A stretch of 64,000 bases of DNA, from NCBI GenBank assembly GCA_949751835.1, contig CATKHK010000021.1, forward strand, positions 62,001 through 126,000, read 5' to 3'. The stretch is from Blepharisma japonicum (taxonomy: Eukaryota > Ciliophora > Heterotrichea > Heterotrichida > Blepharismidae). A program made the position numbers and the translations under genes. Position 1 is the first letter of the stretch; every line of letters starts with the position of its first letter. Of this stretch, positions 58,687 to 64,000 are shown piece by piece. The notes beneath the pieces were generated by a model. That model was not told the origin of the DNA. It worked only from the letters and a program-made list of their open reading frames with translations, and made no database searches.

Positions 58687-59571
58687 CTATGATATACAAT
58701 TTCCTAAGACCTCTATAATATCACAATCGCTTTCATTGCCTTCCTCTTCTGCATATTTATTCTTCTTGCAAGAGGAAGTTTGAGGATTTACTTGGATTTC
58801 GGCTTTTTGGCTAAGCTTTCTTGCATTCTCGGCATATGTTATCTTTTCATTACTGGTAAGTAAATTTCATTTTTCAGCTATTATTTTCATAAATTCATGA
58901 GCCCTCGGCCTTTCCCCTTCCTTTTTGCACAACTCAATAAACTTTTCTTTTACAAAAGTGTTATATCCTGTCAAATGTTTTAAATTTCTTTGGTTTCTCT
59001 GTGCATTAACTTCACATTTTGACGTCATAAAGTCTTCTTTTGTTTCCCAAAAATTAAATGATTTTATCTCCAATGTTTCACATGAGCAAATACTAGGCAA
59101 ATAGCCTTTTAAGAAATCGATTGCGTCTGCAATTGGCAAAGTTAAGCACCTCTCAATGTCAGTATTGTTTATTTTTGGCGCTTTTGTAAGCAGCTGTATC
59201 TCTTTAATTAATTTGTCTAACACGCCAATATTTTCATCAATTGATTTTAGTTCGGAATTTAGACGATTTAAAATGCAGCTTATTGCTTCTTCTGATTTTG
59301 TAATAAAATCTTTTTTGAAACCTACTAGCTTCTTGATTTGGGCCTCAATGTGGGAGATTATTGCTAATTTTTTGTCTTTGGGGATTTCTCCAAATAAAGA
59401 CTCTACGTTGTGGCTTTTGTCAAATAAAGAGATATGGTCTAAGATGTGGTCTTTGCAGATCATAATCCCTGGTTCTGTGCATAAACAGAGGATTTCTGGA
59501 GGGTTTTTGCAGAACTTGAAGTAGCATAACAGCATTTTTGTGATATAAATAAGTATAGCAAATAGCCCCAT
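58687..59571 (-). CDS. B-box-like zinc/coiled-coil/HMG-box protein
   Basis: 294 residues, ATG 59571 to TAG 58687 (ATG 59535, MLLCYFKFC, is an alternative start that avoids an N-terminal hydrophobic run). A Cys/His cluster (CKNPPEILCLCTEPGIMICK, then DHILDH) resembles a B-box. A coiled coil spans about 75-140 (HIEAQIKKLVGFKKDFITKS). The C-terminal part is an HMG box: LKHLTGYNTFVKEKFIELCK, RPRAHEFMKIIAEKW (TGA Trp), LTSNEKITYAENARKLS. HMG boxes bend DNA in the nucleus. Joining B-box and HMG box in one protein is unusual. The tail is acidic (EEEGNESDCD). Confidence 0.75.
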
Positions 59572-59695
59572 GTTAAAAGTTTATTAATTAAAAAAATTTA
59601 CTAATAAAATAATAAATTAAGACCTCTATTCTTTAGGACTTGTATTCAATAAGTAGATAGATTTATATGTCCCCCCAAATGCAATCCATAATAAA

Positions 59696-61333
59696 ATGTC
59701 ACTTTTAGCTAATAGTAACTTCCCTCCAAACTTTTTCCTTTCTAATTCCCCAGCTAGCATCAATATTTGGTGCAAAACTGAAGCTAATTCTATAAATTTA
59801 TCATCAAAGCAAACTCTTATCGACATTAAAAGTAAATCTTCTGTCTACTTTCCCACAAATTTTACAACTGCAGATTTTGTTGCATCAGTTATTTCCGAAC
59901 TATTCTCCTACAAATCCACTGAACTCATCCGTGCTTTCTCTCAAATTAAAGAAATCTTTAACAATTTATCCTTAATTTTCCAAGAAATCAATAACCAAAT
60001 CAAAATTTGTCAAATTTTAATAAATGAAATTAATTCATATGGAAGTTCTTGTAGAGACTCAAAGAGTTTTTTGCATTCAATTATGGAAAAAAGCAAAGAA
60101 GAAGCCATTTTTTGGATAAGCAAACACTATTTAAATCAGGCTTATGAAATTTTACCTTTTGAATCAAAAGAAAAATTAAATAAAAAATATAAAGTATTAT
60201 ATCCACAATTTGAAGAGGAGCAATATAATATATTGCAATATAAAGCAAATGAGATAATTAGCTATAAAAATCAAATAGAGAATTTAGGAAAATGCTCAAA
60301 TTCTATGTCTATATTAGAAGATGCACCTGTTATAATTGAAGAATTAGAAAATTTAAAGAAAAATCTAAAAAATGAATTTGAATTATTTTCAAATCTATAT
60401 GAAAAAGGTGGAAAATGCGAGTTTCTTTATAACTCAAATCCTTCTATAAATAAACAATATTATCTCTATAGAGTATCATATCAAAACTTTGTGAAGGCTT
60501 ATGAAAACTCTATTCAGTGTATTATCAAAAATAAGCAAGAATATTCTTTCTATAGTTCTTCTTATCTTTACAGCATTGATCGAAGCGAAAATAAATCATT
60601 ACTACAAATTTTTAATACAGAAACTAAGGAGCAAGAAATCGTATCAATTGAAACTTCTGAGACTTTAAGCTCATGCACATGCATAGCACCGCTCCCAAAT
60701 AATGAACTATTTTGCTTTGGGAGTTCTCCTTATTCCACTAATTCATATATAATCAACACCGTTGATTTTTCTTCAATAAAAATCCCATTATCAACACCCT
60801 GCTACTCAGCATCATCAATTTATTATAAAAATAGCATTTATGTTTTTGGAGGTTTTAACGACTTTATTATGCCTTTAGCGGAAAAATACAGTTTAATTGA
60901 TAAAAAATGAGAAAAAATAATTCCATTGCCAAGTGCTTCAGATTGCTGCACATGTGTGCTATTTAAAGAAAATATTTTAATCAGTGGAAGATTTCATAGA
61001 AAAATTTATGCATATAACACGGATTTAGAAAGCTATTCAGAGCTACCAATTGATTTAGGAAGAGTTTTACATAAAATGTTAATTACTTGGAATATGACAG
61101 TTTATGCGTTTGTGGATAATGGAGTTGCTTTAGAAAGTGAAATAGGAAATGAATTTAAATGGAATAAGATAGGGATACTGCTATGGCCTTGCTTATATAA
61201 GGGTTATAGAGTTTATGGGAAGAATTCTTGCTTTTTTATTGAAGCAAATAAAAAAGAAAACCACTATTATTTTTATTTGGATGTGAAAAAGAGAACTAAT
61301 TCATTGATTGCTAAAATTTGCGATAATTATTAA
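59696..61333 (+). CDS. Coiled-coil/kelch protein without B-box
   Basis: 545 residues, ATG 59696 to TAA 61331, TGA as Trp at DKK-W-EKI. The N-terminal 75 residues are Ser/Asn-rich and lack the zinc motif of the relative at 55478. A long helical region follows (AFSQIKEIFNNLSLIFQEIN), then kelch-type units: SSCTCIAPLPNNELFCFGSS, ASSIYYKNSIYVFGGFND, CCTCVLFKENILISGRFHRK. The first ATG lies within 200 bp of the divergent B-box-HMG gene. A degenerate copy of its middle part begins at 63493. Confidence 0.78.
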
Positions 61334-61539
61334 TTCATTAAATTTTTTATTTACTTTACTTGCTTTAAATAAATTACTAATGTTATTAGGAGATCACTTT
61401 ATAAATGAGATATTTTAATTAGTAAACAATAATAAAGAGATTTAGCTTCCGTGGCCTTATGCTAAGCTATTGTGATGATAGCATTACCTGCTATGCAAAT
61501 TTATAATCTTAAAGCTTACTATAAATTACTAGTCTTAAA

Positions 61540-62997
61540 ATGGATGAAGTTATGCATCTAGTTGGAGTTTACTTAGATAAATTAGGATGGGGTAATTGTC
61601 AATCTTTAGTTTACATTCAGTGTGGATTAGTAAAATTTATGTAGGCTCTTTCTGCAGCTCAGGGTTGAATGCTTTCACAGAGTTTTGTTCTTATTGGCGC
61701 TGGGTATTCATGGAATATAAGCTCAACTATAAAAGGATTAATTGGGAGTTGTCTTCAGATCGGGATGTTGATCGGTTCTTTAGTGTTTGGAACTTTAGGC
61801 GATAAGCATGGCAGGATTTATTCGTTTAAGAGATGTGTCTGGGTTAATGTTGTGGCTTGCTTTTGTCTATGCTTTTCTTTTCACTACTTAATGATGATGC
61901 TATTTTATTTACTACTTGGAATTGGAATTGGAGGAGACTTAACGCTTGCAGGTACAACCTTTAGTGAATTTTGTCCACCTAAAAAAAGATGGCTTTTAGC
62001 TGGCTTATCTTGCTTTTATCCTATTGGTGGAATGATAGCTTCAGGAATAAACTTATTTATCTATGGAGTTATTGGTGATGAAGACGATGATTGGCGTTAT
62101 ATGGTTGGAACTTTTTTTGTAATTGAGCTATGCCTAGCATTATGAAGGCTAAAATTGTATGAAACACCTGCTTACTATATTATGATTGGACAAGTTTCTG
62201 ATGCTGAAGAGACTTTAAAAAGAATTGCAAAAGAAAATGGTCAATTTAAAAGCTTTACATCCTATCACCAACCTATGCTTCCTATTGTTCGTAGAGAAGG
62301 AATAGCCCCTAAAAAAGAAAAACTTGAAGGATTTGATCGCATAAAATCCTTATTCTCCAAAAAATTTAGAAAAACTAGTATTTGTCTCACACTAATCAAC
62401 TTTTTAACGTATTCTGGATATATAAGCCTCTTAGTATTTATGCCCACTTTTTTGAGCAATTTTTCCGAGCTACAAATTTACATTATTATTCTAATGCAAA
62501 CAGTAATTGCACTTCCTGGAAATATTTTGGGATCTTTCCTTGTGAGATCAAAATTTGGAAGCAGAAATACTCTTGCAATGAATCTAGGAATTTCAGGGAC
62601 TTTATGCATATTGTTCTTTGTTGATGTGAGTGATGCAGTCGTAAGATTAATTTAGACAATCGCGTGCATTGATATAATTAATGCTTTAATTTTGATTTCA
62701 GTCGGAGCTTTGACTGCTATTACAGCAGAGTCATATGACACTGAGATAAGAAGCTATGCGAGTGGTTGGCACACTGCTTTTGGAAGATTGGGAGCGATTG
62801 TATCTCCTATGATTATTGGAAGATTATTAGATACTTCTAATGGTGATTTAATATCTTTCACAATTTTTGTATTTTGCTTCTACTTAGCAGGAATGCTTGC
62901 TTGCCTATTAAAAGAACCAAGAAAAGTTCAAAATAAAGGAGTTTTGGAAAAATCAATGGAAATTCAATCTAATGCAAGCAAATCTCAAGATAGTTAG
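61540..62997 (+). CDS. MFS transporter, SV2/SVOP-like
   Basis: 475 residues across three exons with two 15-nt introns (61630-61644, 62641-62655). Twelve hydrophobic spans can be placed. Family marks are: the N-terminal MDEVMHLVGVYLDKLGWG helix typical of SVOP-like proteins, GDKHGRIYSFK in the first cytoplasmic loop (GxxxDRxGRK-type), LLLGIGIGGDLTLAGTTFSE for the SV2/SVOP block, and AESYDTEIRSYASGWHTAFG in the second half. Such proteins move small organic solutes by proton coupling; the substrate is unknown. TGA is Trp at AL-W-RLK and QG-W-MLS. Confidence 0.88.
61630..61644 (+). other. 15-nt GT-AG intron 1 in the MFS gene
   Basis: gtaaaatttatgtag, between QCGL and ALSAAQGW; contains in-frame TAG. 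Confidence 0.88.
62641..62655 (+). other. 15-nt GT-AG intron 2 in the MFS gene
   Basis: gtaagattaatttag, between DVSDAV and TIACIDIINAL; contains in-frame TAG. Confidence 0.88.
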
Positions 62998-63492
62998 CTC
63001 GAAATAAATATTTTAACCTTGGTTGGATATATTTTTGTGATTCTGTTCTGTGAGTTCTGAATAAAAATAACAAAAACTAGATTTTAAATCTAGGTTCTGA
63101 TGCATTTTGCAGGTAAATCTTGCCTTTTGAGAATTTATTTTGATATGACATAATGCGTTGGCATTATATCGAATTATCAGAAAATTATTTGAAAATATTT
63201 TATGTTTAATTTTTTGCTAACCAGATTTAAATATCACATTAAAATAATGACCTATATTTCTAGGATTTATATTGCTTTTAAAGATTCTAATTATATTGAT
63301 ACCTTTTGTGAAGATAAAAATTAATTTATACCATGAATAGTACAATATTTCAAATTCCAATAGATAAAAATATAATAATAGGTCCTCTGATTCCATTAAA
63401 TTTTATTGCTTTTATTACTTAAACATAAATTTTTGGCTTTCTAAATATTTATCTTTTCATCTATGCCCAGAATATTAAATTTTAATTAATTA
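62998..63492. other. Spacer after the MFS gene
   Basis: 495 bp, AT-rich. A palindrome CTAGATTT-t-AAATCTAG lies at 63077-63093, 80 bp past the stop, and could mark a transcript end. Nothing else was seen. Confidence 0.4.
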
Positions 63493-64000
63493 TGGGCTGA
63501 ATTATTTTCAAATCTATATGAAAAAGGTAGAAAATGAGAGTTTCTTTATAACTCAAACCCGTCTATAAATAAACAATATTATCTCTATAGAGTATCATAT
63601 CAAAACTTCTCGAAGGCTTATGAAATCCTATTTAGTGTATTATCAAAAATAAGCAAGAATATTCTTTCTATAATTCTTCTTATCTTTACGGTATTGATCG
63701 AAGCGAAAATAAATCATTATTACAATTTTTTAATACAGAAACTAAGGAGCAAGAAATCGTATCAATTGAAACTTCTAAGATTTAAGCTCGTGTACCTCCA
63801 TAGCACCGCTCCCAAATAATAAACTATTTTGCTTTGGGAGTTCTCATTATTCCACTAATTCACATATAATCAACACCGTTGGTTTTTCTTCAATAAAAAT
63901 TCCTTTATCAACACCCTGCTACTTAGAATAATTAATTTATTATAAAAACAGCATTTATGTTTTTGGAGGTTTTAACGATTTTATTATGCCTTTAGTCATT
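63493..64000 (+). pseudogene. Degenerate copy of the kelch gene, cut by the window edge
   Basis: Nearly identical to 60385-60890 (gaattattttcaaatctatatgaaaaagg onward) but with small indels that change frame in the KAYENSIQ and SETLSS regions. It starts abruptly in mid-gene after unrelated DNA, so it is a partial duplication lying about 3.1 kb downstream of its source, with the MFS gene between. Confidence 0.7.

Overview
ORGANISM. The window reads as nuclear DNA of a heterotrich ciliate very close to Blepharisma. Two features of the sequence show this. (1) TGA is read as tryptophan and only TAA/TAG end genes. In-frame TGA falls on conserved Trp positions in many unrelated proteins, for example the E2 motif DQ-W-SP, PIG-B LTWE-W, katanin SK-W-KGE, HMG box AEK-W and kinase SDI-W-S. 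(2) Introns are GT-AG and exactly 15 nt; five clean cases are present. The DNA is AT-rich and genes are short and mostly intronless. No telomere, rRNA or tRNA was found. Most genes look broken under the standard code, so coordinates here are given with TGA = Trp.

LAYOUT. 1-3140 (-): large receptor with a periplasmic-binding fold and several membrane spans, running off the left edge. 5623-8169 (+): unknown 848-aa protein. 8.2-13.98 kb: a Myb-like relic, a MAPK-like pseudokinase and a C2H2 zinc-finger gene in AT-rich spacers. 13980-15803 (+): a CEP164-like distal-appendage protein. 16158-17507 (+): a membrane RING-H2 protein. 17.6-35.2 kb: the most unusual part, a tandem array in two large copies (offset about 8.7 kb) plus a truncated third. 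Plus-strand genes are E2-like (UBC fold) proteins in which the active-site Cys is missing and a Cys sits where the HPN Asn should be. Minus-strand genes are MIT-AAA katanin-p60-like proteins with an intact Walker A but no Walker B Glu and no arginine fingers. Several members are broken by single indels or stops. 35.2-44.3 kb: housekeeping and signalling genes (N-myristoylated unknown, arrestin-fold protein with a PSAP tail, ETFA, NEK10, a CFAP97-like protein, PIGB, PLCXD). 45227-46222: BRCT-Myb protein resembling Rap1/TERF2IP. 46898-51176: two convergent paralogs with a C-terminal truncated-globin-like domain. 51494-53647 (-): voltage-sensor plus class III cyclase-like protein lacking the metal-binding Asp residues. 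54-61.3 kb: a second small expansion of B-box/coiled-coil/kelch genes, coiled-coil genes and a B-box-HMG fusion, with relics. 61540-62997 (+): SV2/SVOP-like MFS transporter with two 15-nt introns. 63.5 kb-end: degenerate copy of the neighbouring kelch gene.

HOW IT FITS TOGETHER. Most single-copy genes are unrelated neighbours. The two expanded regions are linked: relics of the kelch family lie inside both copies of the E2/AAA array. A RING E3-like gene directly precedes the E2-like array, and an arrestin-fold protein with a PSAP (ESCRT-I type) motif lies just past it. A shared ubiquitin-like pathway is possible but is inference only.
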